From: Bacillota bacterium
Lineage (GTDB): Bacteria > Bacillota > Clostridia > Peptostreptococcales > Anaerovoracaceae
Assembly (NCBI GenBank): GCA_023415235.1
Contig: JAEZLP010000028.1
Coordinates: 1-35,006, forward strand
Direction of reading: 5' to 3'
Length of the DNA: 35,006 bases
Notes under the pieces: model-generated
What the model saw: only the letters and a program-made list of their open reading frames with translations
The model's database searches: none
Told to the model about the DNA's origin: nothing
Translations under genes and position numbers: made by a program
Part shown: piece after piece, positions 9,296-18,141 of the stretch
Layout: each line of letters begins with the position of its first letter
How positions within the stretch are numbered: position 1 is the stretch's first letter

Positions 9296-9764
9296 GAGGC
9301 CAAAAAGAAAAAACAAAGTTGTGGCTAGTCATTTCAATAGCGCTAATTTTAATTAGCATGATATTCGCCTCCAGCATACAGTCCTCATGGGGGAAAGTAA
9401 CCGTTAAAGATTTGATCTGGGAGACAATCGCAGGTGTTGAAATGGGCGGATTATTATTCGTTCCCTGTGGAGAATAAGACCCCAGCTATTGTGACAAGCC
9501 ATCGTATGTTCAACAATCGCGAGTTTGCAGGACGCAAACTTTTTCGATTTATCCTTCCTATACTTTGGCATAGGTCCTGCCGGGAAAGATTGGCGCGCTG
9601 CCGATACGGTATATAATGAGACCATTCACAGAGAAGATGCAATGCGTGTGATTTATAACACTGCCATTACTCATCCTTGGTCACATTTTTCTAAGTGTGC
9701 TACTTCTGAAATGACTCTGTTCTGCGTTGTTCATAAGCATAAACTCACCCAAAAGCATGGGTAA
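9286..9764 (+). pseudogene. Decayed copy of the hydrolase/membrane fusion gene
   Basis: A broken relative of the gene at 15402. The first 63 codons (9286-9477) match its N-terminus closely (KKTKLWLV, then ASSIQSSWGKVTVKDL, then GLLFVP) and end in a stop. In other frames there follow ENKTPAIVTSH and NNREF, then after a large deletion GKDWRAADTVYNETI and VIYNTAITHPWSHFSK, matching the catalytic-His region of the intact gene. The nucleophile region and the whole C-terminal membrane domain are missing. Start and ribosome site (AAAAGGAG) are still intact, so a short anchored peptide could be made. It is evidence of duplication followed by decay. Confidence 0.88.
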
Positions 9765-10219
9765 TATTCTGTTATTTTGTGTGCAATATTCACACATTCA
9801 AGTGCAACATTTTACTATTCATAGCTTGTGTTAGCTTTTACATTGTTTAGAGGGTACCATTTAAATAGTAAATATAAATGTAAAATTTCTATTTATGATT
9901 ACAACAACTGTACTTTAATTTTTAATGAATTTTTACGTTAAAAATTATATTATAATTTGAATCATTAACTTCAAGTAATCCTTAAAGGTATCTTTTACAG
10001 TAGCTAAACTTTTTAAACGGTTCTATTATCTATTATGCAGGGAGGTGTAAACGATGCTGGCCGCACCAATATAAATGCTTAAGGCGAGTTGCTTACGGAA
10101 TCTATTGTCAAGGAGTAAGCCCCGTTGATATGAATACATGAGGAGTGGTTCAAAATAATAGTGGTATCCGTATTGCATAGAGTTCCGTGATAAAAAAATC
10201 GTAATTCTAGGAGGGTTCT
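9765..10219. other. Intergenic leader region before hydrolase 1
   Basis: About 450 AT-rich bases without a credible gene. It contains the second leader element (9888-9960) and a GGGAGGTG at 10040-10047 followed only by a six-codon frame (ATG 10053). The ribosome site of the next gene is AGGAGGG close to 10210. The length suggests a long 5' untranslated region, but no known RNA family is recognisable. Confidence 0.5.
9888..9960 (+). repeat. Cargo leader element, copy 2
   Basis: Second copy of the TCTATTnnTGATTACAACA element. It aligns with 9078-9151 over about 75 bp and contains TATAAT at 9951-9956, a likely -10 box. It lies about 260 bp upstream of the first intact hydrolase gene. Confidence 0.5.
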
Positions 10220-12373
10220 ATGGAAGGCACATTACAGAAAAAAGGCTGGAGTGAAATTCTCAAATCATCAAAAGGTAGAAGAAGAGTTCTCGCCGTATTC
10301 ATCTTGATAATATTACTAAGTAGTCTGTTCGCGAATATTCTGAGCTGCGATTTTGGAAAAGTCAGCATCAAAGATATCAACTTTGATGCTGAAGGTGCGA
10401 TTATCGATGCGACGCTCTATTCACCGATTGGTGTCAGTGCGGAAGACAAGCTGCCAGCCGTTGTTTTGGCACATGGTATAGGCGTTTCGCATGGTGTTAT
10501 GGCCGGAACTGCGGAGGAGTTGGCGCGCCGCGGATTTGTCGTATTGAATGTCAGTGCTTATGGGTCAGGGTCGAGTGAGAATCCCAAAACCGTTGAATCA
10601 GGTACAAGAGGAGGCTTCGATACACCCCAAGGGTTATACGATGCGCTGCAGTATCTTCGGACACTCAAATACGTCGATCAAACACGTATCGGTATTACCG
10701 GACATTCAATGGGCGGAAGACGTATAACGGCTGCGGCCATACTGGATGGCAGTTATTATTCGCTCAATGATATGATGATTAATACGCTGTATGATACTTT
10801 TGGACAGCAGTTTAAGGTTGATGAAATCAATATGGATGCTGATGCTTTGGCGGAACAGAGACTTACGGCTGATCAGCTTGAGTGGTATGCTCAGTTAAAA
10901 CAGGAAGCAGAGGAATATTTGTCAACAAGAATTAAGGCGGTTCTTAATCTTGGTGACGCAACAACAGATTTCTTCGCGCCCCGCATTGTCACAGTTGGCG
11001 GATATGAAGTCACCCGTGCCCCGCAGGCCAACGGAGGGTTCCTTATTGGCATATACAACGAGGGAACAGCGGGACCGGCTATCAATAATGTGAGCAACGA
11101 AGTTCTCCGTACCATTTATCAAACCGGAGAAAAAAACATCATGCCTGACACATGGTATCAAACACAGGCATATACAAGTACAGAAACCCCGGCCAGCCAA
11201 ATGGTAGGGGATATATGGGACACATCGATAACGACCTCACAGACACTGTCAGATTCAATTCAAGAACGCAGTGCAAGAATCTTCTTCGCACCGGCGGATC
11301 ATCATTCACAGGATTTTATTTCTCCTGAGACCACCTCTGACGTTGTTAAGTTCTTCGAGCAAACAATGAGTTATAACAATGGCGAGCTGACGGATCAGAG
11401 CACTGTCGCGATAGACGCCAAGGATAGCATTTTCTTGTTGCGCGAAATCTTCAATGGCATTGCCATGGTTGCGTTGATCTTTGCATTGATTGCATTTGCC
11501 TCAATCTTGCTTGAAACCTCTTTCTTTAAACAGTGCAAATTAGAAATTCCCGAGGCTGCAAGCGAAAAGAAAAGCAAAGCATTTTGGATTATTTCTGGCA
11601 TAATATTTGCGACAAGCTGCTGGGCAATTGCGTGGGTAGGAAGCCATGGCCTCACGTTCATGTTCACTTCCGTATTTTTCTCACTGGATTTCACCGTGAA
11701 CATTGTGATCGGCTATTTGCTGATAGTCGCTATTGCGACGGCCATTGTTTTGCTGGCATATAAGCTTATAAACAAAAAAGCAAACATGAAATATCTTCAA
11801 TACTTCAATATTAGAATGAAGTTTAAAACGCTTGCAAAAACGTTCCTGCTGAGCTATATATTGTTCCTTTCAGCTTATTTGTCTGTAACGATTCTGGAAT
11901 TCGTGTTTAATCAGGATTACCGTTTTTGGATGGCGGTTATGACAAAGATGAATCCTCAGAATTTCTTGCTGATGTTTAGATACGCTTTGGTTATATTCCC
12001 GGCTTTCCTACTGAATGGTGTGATTATCAACTTTGGCCGTATGAAAGATATGCGGGAAGGCCGTAACACAGCGCTGAACGTTATTTTGGCATGTGCCCCC
12101 GTTTTTATTGTCGCGGTCATAAGCTACGGAGTCATGTATCTTGGCGGAAACAACTATCAGCCTCTTTGGGCCTTTGTGACAACGTGGACATTGTTAATCG
12201 TCATACCGCTGACAACATACATGAGCAGAAAAATGTACAAACTGACGGGAAGTGTGTGGCTTGGAACGTTTGTGAATACGCTCCTTGTGACGTGGATGTT
12301 CTGCTGTTCGCTTTCATCCAGCAATTTGTACCTGATTGGTGATTTCATGACGAAATGGTTCGGAATCGGCTGA
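10220..12373 (+). CDS. Alpha/beta-hydrolase fused to a multi-pass membrane domain (hydrolase 1)
   Basis: A 717-residue fusion. A basic N-terminus (SSKGRRR) precedes one membrane helix (about 24-46), so by the positive-inside rule the next domain should be outside the cell. Residues about 50-400 form an alpha/beta-hydrolase: AHGIG oxyanion-type segment, nucleophile elbow GHSMGG with Ser163, and His361/362 in ADHHSQDF. The usual acid position reads GIYNEG (Asn instead of Asp). The last 300 residues hold about eight membrane helices with the family motifs FNQDYRFWM and TGSVWLGTF. Its closest relatives here are hydrolases 2 and 5, which share an inserted helical segment after the nucleophile. ATG 10220 follows AGGAGGG. 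Substrate is unknown; an esterase or acyl-transfer role is likely but unproven. Confidence 0.88.
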   Translation: MEGTLQKKGWSEILKSSKGRRRVLAVFILIILLSSLFANILSCDFGKVSIKDINFDAEGAIIDATLYSPIGVSAEDKLPAVVLAHGIGVSHGVMAGTAEELARRGFVVLNVSAYGSGSSENPKTVESGTRGGFDTPQGLYDALQYLRTLKYVDQTRIGITGHSMGGRRITAAAILDGSYYSLNDMMINTLYDTFGQQFKVDEINMDADALAEQRLTADQLEWYAQLKQEAEEYLSTRIKAVLNLGDATTDFFAPRIVTVGGYEVTRAPQANGGFLIGIYNEGTAGPAINNVSNEVLRTIYQTGEKNIMPDTWYQTQAYTSTETPASQMVGDIWDTSITTSQTLSDSIQERSARIFFAPADHHSQDFISPETTSDVVKFFEQTMSYNNGELTDQSTVAIDAKDSIFLLREIFNGIAMVALIFALIAFASILLETSFFKQCKLEIPEAASEKKSKAFWIISGIIFATSCWAIAWVGSHGLTFMFTSVFFSLDFTVNIVIGYLLIVAIATAIVLLAYKLINKKANMKYLQYFNIRMKFKTLAKTFLLSYILFLSAYLSVTILEFVFNQDYRFWMAVMTKMNPQNFLLMFRYALVIFPAFLLNGVIINFGRMKDMREGRNTALNVILACAPVFIVAVISYGVMYLGGNNYQPLWAFVTTWTLLIVIPLTTYMSRKMYKLTGSVWLGTFVNTLLVTWMFCCSLSSSNLYLIGDFMTKWFGIG

Positions 12374-12387
12374 TTGTTATGATAATG

Positions 12388-12414
12388 GCTGCAAAAAAGA
12401 TGGCATCTTGCAGC
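12388..12414 (+). terminator. Hairpin after hydrolase 1
   Basis: GCTGCAA..AGAT pairs with ATCTTGCAGC across a three-base loop, with a short A bulge in the left arm. It lies 15 bases after the stop codon. There is no T run, so a processing or weak termination role is possible. Its right arm is the start of a repeat shared with 15230. Confidence 0.4.
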
Positions 12415-12504
12415 ATTGATTCAATATTTGGTTTGTGCGAGCGGAGTATGGGGGAAAGTATCCCCCCATACGGCTTGCAGTAAAACTTCATTATTGGGAG
12501 GTGG
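12400..12504 (+). repeat. GC-rich hairpin repeat, copy 1
   Basis: About 105 bp nearly identical to 15230-15332, from ATGGCATCTTGCAG to TTCATTATTGGGAGG. Its centre forms a hairpin (GCGAGC..GTATGGGGG with CCCCCATAC..GCTTGC). Several differences between the two copies keep the pairing, which favours a selected RNA or DNA structure. Each copy lies downstream of one cargo gene and upstream of the next hydrolase. Confidence 0.75.
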
Positions 12505-12572
12505 TCAAACTTGAATTTATAGTATTTTCTTTTTTATTGATGGTATCAATAAAAAAGGAGAAATGGAAAATG
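12491..12572 (+). repeat. Hydrolase start-region repeat, copy 2
   Basis: Matches 9214-9295 through ATGGTATCAATAAAAAAGGA and the start codon, but here it now precedes a chimeric short frame that runs into a dhaL fragment instead of a hydrolase. This points to a rearrangement at about base 12575. Confidence 0.7.
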
Positions 12573-12632
12573 CAGACGAAAAGAAGCTGCAAGCATCGGT
12601 GGAGGGGATCCAGATCACGGGCAATTGCTCCT

Positions 12633-12748
12633 TCGGGTGCAACCGAGAATGTGGCACGAAGGGGCGCGCAGGCAACCTGGGCGACCGTAGTTTAGGACAT
12701 ATCGATGCCGGAACATATGGACTAGGGGTGATATTTACGGATATATAA
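12633..12748 (+). pseudogene. dhaL 3' fragment (frameshifted)
   Basis: The end of a DhaL-type dihydroxyacetone kinase subunit. One frame reads GATENVARRG and the next RAGNLGDRSLGHIDAG then GVIFTDI and a stop. This corresponds to the C-terminus of the intact DhaL at 28145 (GRASYLGERS, DAGA, GIIFTAI). It is out of frame in the middle and lacks the first three quarters of the gene. In front of it sits a hydrolase-type ribosome site and start, making a 61-codon chimeric frame (12563-12748) that is probably not functional. It differs from the intact dhaL, so it comes from a second, older dhaL. Confidence 0.8.
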
Positions 12749-12832
12749 CAGCCATTGAACTTCTAAAAGTAATAGGCAACACTGTTTTTGGTAAATAATA
12801 CTATAACAATATATTGTAAAGGAGATTACATT
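12749..12832. other. Short leader of hydrolase 2
   Basis: An AT-rich 84 bp gap with the ribosome site AAAGGAGA at 12817-12824. No other element is visible. Confidence 0.4.
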
Positions 12833-14935
12833 GTGGAAAAAGAAAAATTCTTCGCGCTGAAAACAAAAAAAGGATGCATTCATATGTTTGTGCTGTTGAT
12901 TGCAGCAATTCTTATTTTCAGTTTCTTCGCCCAGATCATCACCACGAGCGGCGGCCAAATCAAAATTGAGAACATCAGAATTGATTCCCGCGGCGCACTT
13001 CTCGAGGGCGATCTGTACTATCCTGCGGGTGTAAGCGATAGAGATAAACTGCCAGCTGTTATTGTCATTCATGGTGCCGGCGTGAACAAGGGAAACTACA
13101 AGTCGATTGCGGAAGAACTTGCACGCAGGGAATTCGTCGTCTTCAATATCAATGGTTACGGCACAACCGGAAGCGAAATGCCGCTCTATGACGAAACCAA
13201 CCAAGGTCAAGATGGATATACGATGTTTAGCGCGGCCGGTGGCGCATATGATGCGCTGGAGTTTGTGCGTACGCTGAACTTTGTTGATCAAACGAGGCTA
13301 TCCCTTGCGGGTCACTCGATGGGCTCGTTCAAGGCACAGTTTGCAGGCGCGATCGACTGCACTTATATGACTTTAAACGATTTAATGATCAATGCGCTGC
13401 ACGACACGTTCGGGCAAGAGTTCACAGCGGCTGAGATCCTAGAAAATGCGGACGACTTGGCTAAGGCGCGCCTCAACGATTCCGAGATGGCTTATTATGA
13501 GAATCTGAAAGCGCAGCAAACCGAGTGGTATAACACAAGAGTACGCTCCTTCCTGATTATTGGCACATCTGGTAATTTTATGGTGCCCCGTCAAACAGTC
13601 ACCGTGGCCGGCCACGAAGTGTCTAGAAATTGCCAGACAAACGTAGGTATCATCGTCGGCACGTATGACAACACTTCATTTGTGACAAGCGACTACGGGC
13701 TTGACGGCCTCTATGTCGACGAAAAAATCGCCACGGATTCATGGTATGCCGTTGACGATATGACAGAATCGAGCAAAATTGTCGGCACGATAAACGATTC
13801 CGTTTCCAACAACTCCGAGTTGCTGGAAGCAGCAAACAACCGTCAGCTTCGCTTTGTTACATATAATCCGGAAACGCACAGCAAGAATTTCTTCTCCACC
13901 ATGACAACTTCTGACTCAGTAACTTACTTAGAGCAGACGCTCCAGTACAACTGCGGCGATTTGATTAACCCGGCCACCACGCCTATTGCAGCAACAAATT
14001 CTGTTTTCGTGTGGCGCGAGATTCTCAACTTCCTTGCTATGTGCGCAATGATTGGAATGCTGGTGCCTCTTGCCGGATTACTCTATAAAACTGAGTTCTT
14101 CGCCCCCTGCGCGGGAGCTGTCGAAATGAACACAAAGCGTTACTCGAATAAGCGCTATTTGTTGGTCATGCTTTCCTCTGCGGTTATCAGCTTTATAATC
14201 ATGTACTTTGTAAATAAGAACATATTTGTACCCACGCTTCCCACTAGCGATGCCTTCCCGCTGTGGCCGTCATTCTGGCTGTTGCCGATTTTCCTACTCA
14301 TTTTTGCGGGATTCTCGCTTCTGCAGCTTATCGTTTTCTTCATAATTGATAAGAAGAACGGCACTTCTGCTTTGGCTTCCTTGAACATCAAAATGAGCGT
14401 CAAGAAAATCCTCAAAACGCTTCTGGCGGCGGTAATCATAACATTGACTGCATATGCATCGCTTGCTGTTGTGAAATATTTGTTCAATCAGGATTTCAGA
14501 ATGTGGATGTTTGCCTTTGATGATCTCAAGGTAGAATACTGGGGCTACGTATTGATGCTGCTTGTATTTTGCTTCATTCCGCTCCTCATTATCGGCTCCG
14601 CCCTCAACTATCATCGTCGCACTGATATCCCGGGATGGTTAGAAGAACTACTGGCGGTGGTAAGCGGATCAATCGGTATTTGGCTCATTGCGATAATCAA
14701 CATTCTCGTGCTTAATGCCGGCGGCGCAATGTTCAGCAATTGGCAGTTCACGTATCAGTTCCTGCTGGCGGCTCCTGTAACAATCATTTTACTCCGTCGG
14801 CTTTACAAGGCGACCGGCAGCGTGTGGCTGGGCGCATTTGTGAGCTCGCTCATTCTCGGCTGGTCTTTGGTCGGCTCGGCTGGCTATATGATATATCATG
14901 CGCAAGATGTGATCAGCATCTTCTTCCACTTCTAA
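12833..14935 (+). CDS. Alpha/beta-hydrolase fused to a multi-pass membrane domain (hydrolase 2)
   Basis: A 700-residue member of the fusion family. The GTG at 12833 is the likely start because AAAGGAGA lies eight bases upstream; an in-frame ATG at 12788 has no ribosome site and would put polar residues before the anchor. Membrane helix at about 18-38, then the hydrolase: VIHGAG, elbow GHSMGS with Ser162, probable acid Asp in GTYDN, and His in NPETHSKNF. The C-terminal part has about eight helices with FNQDFRMWM and TGSVWLGAF. All three expected catalytic positions are present, so it should be active. Same subgroup as hydrolase 1 (shared insert beginning LNDLMINALHDTFGQEF). Confidence 0.88.
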   Translation: MEKEKFFALKTKKGCIHMFVLLIAAILIFSFFAQIITTSGGQIKIENIRIDSRGALLEGDLYYPAGVSDRDKLPAVIVIHGAGVNKGNYKSIAEELARREFVVFNINGYGTTGSEMPLYDETNQGQDGYTMFSAAGGAYDALEFVRTLNFVDQTRLSLAGHSMGSFKAQFAGAIDCTYMTLNDLMINALHDTFGQEFTAAEILENADDLAKARLNDSEMAYYENLKAQQTEWYNTRVRSFLIIGTSGNFMVPRQTVTVAGHEVSRNCQTNVGIIVGTYDNTSFVTSDYGLDGLYVDEKIATDSWYAVDDMTESSKIVGTINDSVSNNSELLEAANNRQLRFVTYNPETHSKNFFSTMTTSDSVTYLEQTLQYNCGDLINPATTPIAATNSVFVWREILNFLAMCAMIGMLVPLAGLLYKTEFFAPCAGAVEMNTKRYSNKRYLLVMLSSAVISFIIMYFVNKNIFVPTLPTSDAFPLWPSFWLLPIFLLIFAGFSLLQLIVFFIIDKKNGTSALASLNIKMSVKKILKTLLAAVIITLTAYASLAVVKYLFNQDFRMWMFAFDDLKVEYWGYVLMLLVFCFIPLLIIGSALNYHRRTDIPGWLEELLAVVSGSIGIWLIAIINILVLNAGGAMFSNWQFTYQFLLAAPVTIILLRRLYKATGSVWLGAFVSSLILGWSLVGSAGYMIYHAQDVISIFFHF

Positions 14936-14946
14936 TCCCGTATTAT

Positions 14947-14990
14947 CGTCAAAGGCGCCGTCATCAGGAAAGGTGGCGGCTCCTTTGACG
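14947..14990 (+). terminator. Hairpin after hydrolase 2
   Basis: CGTCAAAGGCGCCG pairs with CGGCTCCTTTGACG, one mismatch, 14-nt loop region. It starts 11 bases after the stop. No strong T run follows, so termination is likely but not certain. Confidence 0.5.
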
Positions 14991-15039
14991 CAATCTCAAT
15001 TATCAGAACGGCAGCAGGCGGCGCCGGTGTTCAAAATGC

Positions 15040-15222
15040 TACAGCAATGGACTGATTGATTTTGCAGCGCCAATTACCTTCAACGGAAAACAAATAAGTC
15101 TTTTTTAGGCGGGCAAACATTACCGGAGGCTCTCGATTAATAAAGATATTATAAAATTGCGCAGGACATCGATGTTGGCCCTGACGTTTATATTGAGGCG
15201 CTTGACAAGGTTCAGATCGTGC
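15040..15222 (+). pseudogene. PocR sensor gene fragment
   Basis: About 180 bp that aligns closely with 18435-18615 inside the intact PocR sensor gene. The translation reads SNGLIDFAAPIT and NGKQI, then after frameshifts GGQTLPE, and AQDIDVGPDVYIEALDK, corresponding to residues of the ligand-binding PocR domain. Both ends and the chemoreceptor half are missing. It lies between hydrolases 2 and 3, just as the intact sensor lies between hydrolases 3 and 4, so the pair hydrolase plus sensor was probably duplicated as a unit. Confidence 0.88.
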
Positions 15223-15229
15223 TGATGCG

Positions 15230-15332
15230 ATGGCATCTTGCAGTATTGATTCAATGTTTGGTTTATGCGAGCGGGGGATGGGGGGGATGGTTTTCCCCCC
15301 ATTGCTCGCAGTAAAGCTTCATTATTAGGGTG
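15230..15332 (+). repeat. GC-rich hairpin repeat, copy 2
   Basis: Second copy of the 12400-12504 repeat. The centre has GCGAGC with a G-rich arm pairing to CCCCCCAT and GCTCGC. It begins immediately where the PocR fragment ends and lies about 70 bp upstream of hydrolase 3. Confidence 0.75.
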
Positions 15333-15401
15333 GAAATGCCAAGAACAGAAATATTACAAATACTTATACGTGGTTTAAAATAAAAAAAGGAGAGATGACA
15401 A

Positions 15402-17228
15402 ATGGACACAAAAAAGAAAAAAACCAAGTTGTGGTTAGTGGTTGCTGTGACGCTGATGTTAGTAAGTATGGTATTTGCCTCCTGTATTCAGAGCTCATGG
15501 GGCACGGTGACCGTAAAGGACCTGCGCTTTGAAACCACAGTTGGAAAAAACATGAGTGCGCTATTGTTTGTCCCGGCGGGTGTTTCGGCTGAAAACAAGG
15601 CACCGGCAATCATTACAAGCCATGGTATGCTCAATAACCGTGAGATGCAGGATCTAAACTTTGTGGAGCTGTCTCGCCGTGGTTATGTGGTATTGGCCAT
15701 CGATATGTTTTCTCATGGTAATTCAGAAAGCGCAGACTTTGGAACAATGACTCAGGGTGTTGCCGAAGCGGTGAAAATGCTTTCGTCTATTAATTATGTG
15801 GATACAGCAAGGATTGGAATTACGGGCCATTCTTTTGGCGGTCTTAACTGCAGCATAGCAGCTATGGATCCCACCTCTGTCGTCTCTGCTGTTTTAATTA
15901 ATAGCTGCGATGCAACCTATAAAAACGCCGAAACGGGAGAATACATTAACCCCTATGGTGCCAAGGATGTTGGCATTATCGCAGGTCAATATGATGAATT
16001 TATGTTGCGTGACGTAGATGAAAACGGAAATACAACCGCTCCGCGTGATTTCATCAAGTATGGCAATGCGCAGTCTTTCCTGAATTTTGGAGCCGACCCA
16101 ACGGGCAAGGAGCTCCGTTCTGCCAATACAATGTACAAAGAAACAATTGATGGGGAAGAAGCTATCCGTGTCATTTATTCGCCCGCGATTACGCATCCAT
16201 GGTCACATTTTTCGAAGCAATCGACTACCGCGACAATAGAGTTTTTTGATACAACGCTTGGTACGCCGAATCCGATCCCCGCTACAAATCAAGTTTGGCA
16301 GTGGAAAGTGTTTTTCAATTTCCTCGGGCTCGTTGGCTTTGCAATGTTTGCTGTGAACTTTGCGATACTTTTGGCATTTACGCCATTCTTTTCGCCTTTG
16401 CGTGCCGATAAGGTCATTCTCCCGAGGCAGATTACAAAGGGCGGTTATGCCTGGTTCTGGGGAAGTCTTGTCGTTATTGCCATATTTAGCGCCCTTACCT
16501 ATTTGCCGATAATGAAAGCCGTACCGGGGTTCTTGTCAGTAAGGGGTGCCTTCGCACAACAAGCGCCGTTAGCGATATCCATTTGGGCAGCAATTACCGG
16601 CGTATTCACTTTGCTCTGCTTGTTCTTGAGTTATAAGTTCTACGGAAAAAAGAATGGGATGGATCTGGCCGAATCAGGTGTGTCCATGAGCATTAAGAAA
16701 CTCGGCAAGTCTCTTCTTATGGGAGTGATTGTCGCTATCGTAACATATGCTTGGGTTTTCTTTGCCGACTACTTCTTCAAGACGGATTTTCGTATCTGGG
16801 TGCTCGCGATAAAAGCATTTGAGTCCAATCAGGCGATAATCGCATTGTTCCCATACGTCTTACTCTTTATGATTTACTTTGTTGTTAACTCGATAGCCAC
16901 GAATGTATTTAACAACAATACCATTGGTAGTAAGGACGGTAAACGTCAATGGTTAAATACGGCGATTCTCGCGGTATTTAACTGTGTCGGTCCGGCGGTT
17001 ATTGTATTTCTGCAGTATCAGAGTCTGTTCTCTACGGGAGAAAATCTTTATTCTGCGGATCAGGCACATCTTTTCATCGTGTGGTTATTCCCGATGCTGG
17101 TTATGCTGCCTGTTGCTACTGTGATATCAAGGAAACTATACAGGGTTACGAACAATCCGTACGTTCCTGGAGTCATCAACGCGATATTAGTCACATTAAT
17201 GTCCGTGGCGAACACTTTGACTTTGTAA
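15402..17228 (+). CDS. Alpha/beta-hydrolase fused to a multi-pass membrane domain (hydrolase 3)
   Basis: A 608-residue member of the short subgroup, without the insert seen in hydrolases 1, 2 and 5. A KKKKTK start precedes the membrane helix (about 8-28). The hydrolase domain has TSHGM, elbow GHSFGG with Ser144, acid in GQYDEF, and His in AITHPWSHFS. About eight C-terminal helices follow from about residue 305, with KTDFRIWVLAIKAF. ATG 15402 follows AAAGGAGAG. The broken copy at 9286 derives from this gene or a close sister. The complete set of catalytic positions suggests an active surface enzyme; the substrate cannot be read from the sequence. Confidence 0.88.
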   Translation: MDTKKKKTKLWLVVAVTLMLVSMVFASCIQSSWGTVTVKDLRFETTVGKNMSALLFVPAGVSAENKAPAIITSHGMLNNREMQDLNFVELSRRGYVVLAIDMFSHGNSESADFGTMTQGVAEAVKMLSSINYVDTARIGITGHSFGGLNCSIAAMDPTSVVSAVLINSCDATYKNAETGEYINPYGAKDVGIIAGQYDEFMLRDVDENGNTTAPRDFIKYGNAQSFLNFGADPTGKELRSANTMYKETIDGEEAIRVIYSPAITHPWSHFSKQSTTATIEFFDTTLGTPNPIPATNQVWQWKVFFNFLGLVGFAMFAVNFAILLAFTPFFSPLRADKVILPRQITKGGYAWFWGSLVVIAIFSALTYLPIMKAVPGFLSVRGAFAQQAPLAISIWAAITGVFTLLCLFLSYKFYGKKNGMDLAESGVSMSIKKLGKSLLMGVIVAIVTYAWVFFADYFFKTDFRIWVLAIKAFESNQAIIALFPYVLLFMIYFVVNSIATNVFNNNTIGSKDGKRQWLNTAILAVFNCVGPAVIVFLQYQSLFSTGENLYSADQAHLFIVWLFPMLVMLPVATVISRKLYRVTNNPYVPGVINAILVTLMSVANTLTL

Positions 17229-17236
17229 GAATCCCG

Positions 17237-17275
17237 AAAATGCTGGGCTGCAAGTTGCGGCCCGGCATTTTATTT
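17237..17275 (+). terminator. Intrinsic terminator of hydrolase 3
   Basis: AAAATGCTGGGC pairs with GCCCGGCATTTT (one G-T pair) around a loop that can itself pair, followed by TATTTGC. It starts nine bases after the stop codon. Confidence 0.85.
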
Positions 17276-17309
17276 GCTTGTACACTTTAGTGTGGTTTTG
17301 GGAGCGTAA

Positions 17310-18045
17310 GCGGACAAAACCAAATAAACCACCGGTCTCTGCCGGTGGAGGGAAGTAAGCTTTAGCTGTAAGAAAAAGACCTCCAATGTTAAAATGATGA
17401 AGGTTTGCCGACCGCATCATCAACAAAGGAGGTATGTCCAAAATGGACAAAAACAGTTTAGCACATACAACATGGGAATGTAAGTACCACATCGTGTTTG
17501 CCCCGAAATACAGAAGACAAGCAATATACGGAGAAATAAAGATAGACATAGGAAAGATATTGCGAGAACTATGTGAAAGAAAGGGGATAGAAATAATAGA
17601 AGCAGAGCTGTGCCCAGATCACATACATATGCTGATCAGAATACCGCCCAAGTACAGCGTGTCCGAGATAATGGGATATCTGAAAGGAAAAAGTTCGCTG
17701 AAAAAATTTGATCGGCATGCAAATCTGAAATATAAGTATGGCAACAGACATTTCTGGTGTAGAGGGTACTATGTAGATACGGTGGGGAAGAATGCAAAAA
17801 GAATACAGGAGTATATCCGAAAGCAACTACAAGAAGATGCCACCGCCGATCAGATAAGCATGAAGGAATACATAGACCCGTTTACGGGTCAGCCGACGAA
17901 CAAAGGCAAGAAATAAGGCCGCTTTAGCGGCGGCCTGAAAAATCTATGCGGTTGGCAAACTATTCAATGCGCTTGCAAGCGCAAGCCGGTAATATGCCCT
18001 TATAGGGCTAGTGCATGCCACCCGCTGAGCGGGTGGTCATGACTG
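17310..18045 (+). mobile_element. IS200/IS605-family insertion sequence (IS200 type)
   Basis: A single-gene element of roughly 0.7 kb with no terminal inverted repeats. A left-end hairpin is CCACCGG/CCGGTGG (17329-17348) and a right-end hairpin CCACCCGC-TGA-GCGGGTGG (18018-18036), as expected for a single-strand transposing element. Exact ends cannot be fixed without a related empty site. It separates hydrolase 3 from the PocR sensor gene and looks intact, so it may be recent. Confidence 0.85.
17443..17916 (+). CDS. tnpA: IS200-family HUH transposase TnpA
   Basis: Single-strand-specific Y1 transposase of the IS200 group, 157 residues from ATG 17443. The HUH motif is in CPDHIHMLI and the catalytic Tyr in CRGYYVDTVGKN. 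The N-terminus HTTWECKYHIVFAPKYRR is typical of the group. An upstream in-frame ATG at 17434 is only two bases from AAAGGAGG, so 17443 is the better start. No tnpB accompanies it, as usual for IS200. A short GGCCGC..GCGGCC hairpin follows the stop. Confidence 0.95.
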   Translation: MDKNSLAHTTWECKYHIVFAPKYRRQAIYGEIKIDIGKILRELCERKGIEIIEAELCPDHIHMLIRIPPKYSVSEIMGYLKGKSSLKKFDRHANLKYKYGNRHFWCRGYYVDTVGKNAKRIQEYIRKQLQEDATADQISMKEYIDPFTGQPTNKGKK

Positions 18046-18141
18046 CCATAACCAACTTGCGATAGGGTTATATTCGACTGACATCTTAGTGAACACATTG
18101 ATAGTATATATAAATCACTAATAAAAAATTGAGGATGAAAA

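Noticed and set aside
12563..12748. 61-codon frame as a genuine small protein
   Set aside because: It is a chimera of a copied hydrolase start and a frameshifted dhaL end, so it is treated as debris.
18018..18036. Hairpin considered as a terminator or CRISPR-like repeat
   Set aside because: Position and form fit the right end of the IS200 element; no array of spaced repeats exists anywhere in the window.
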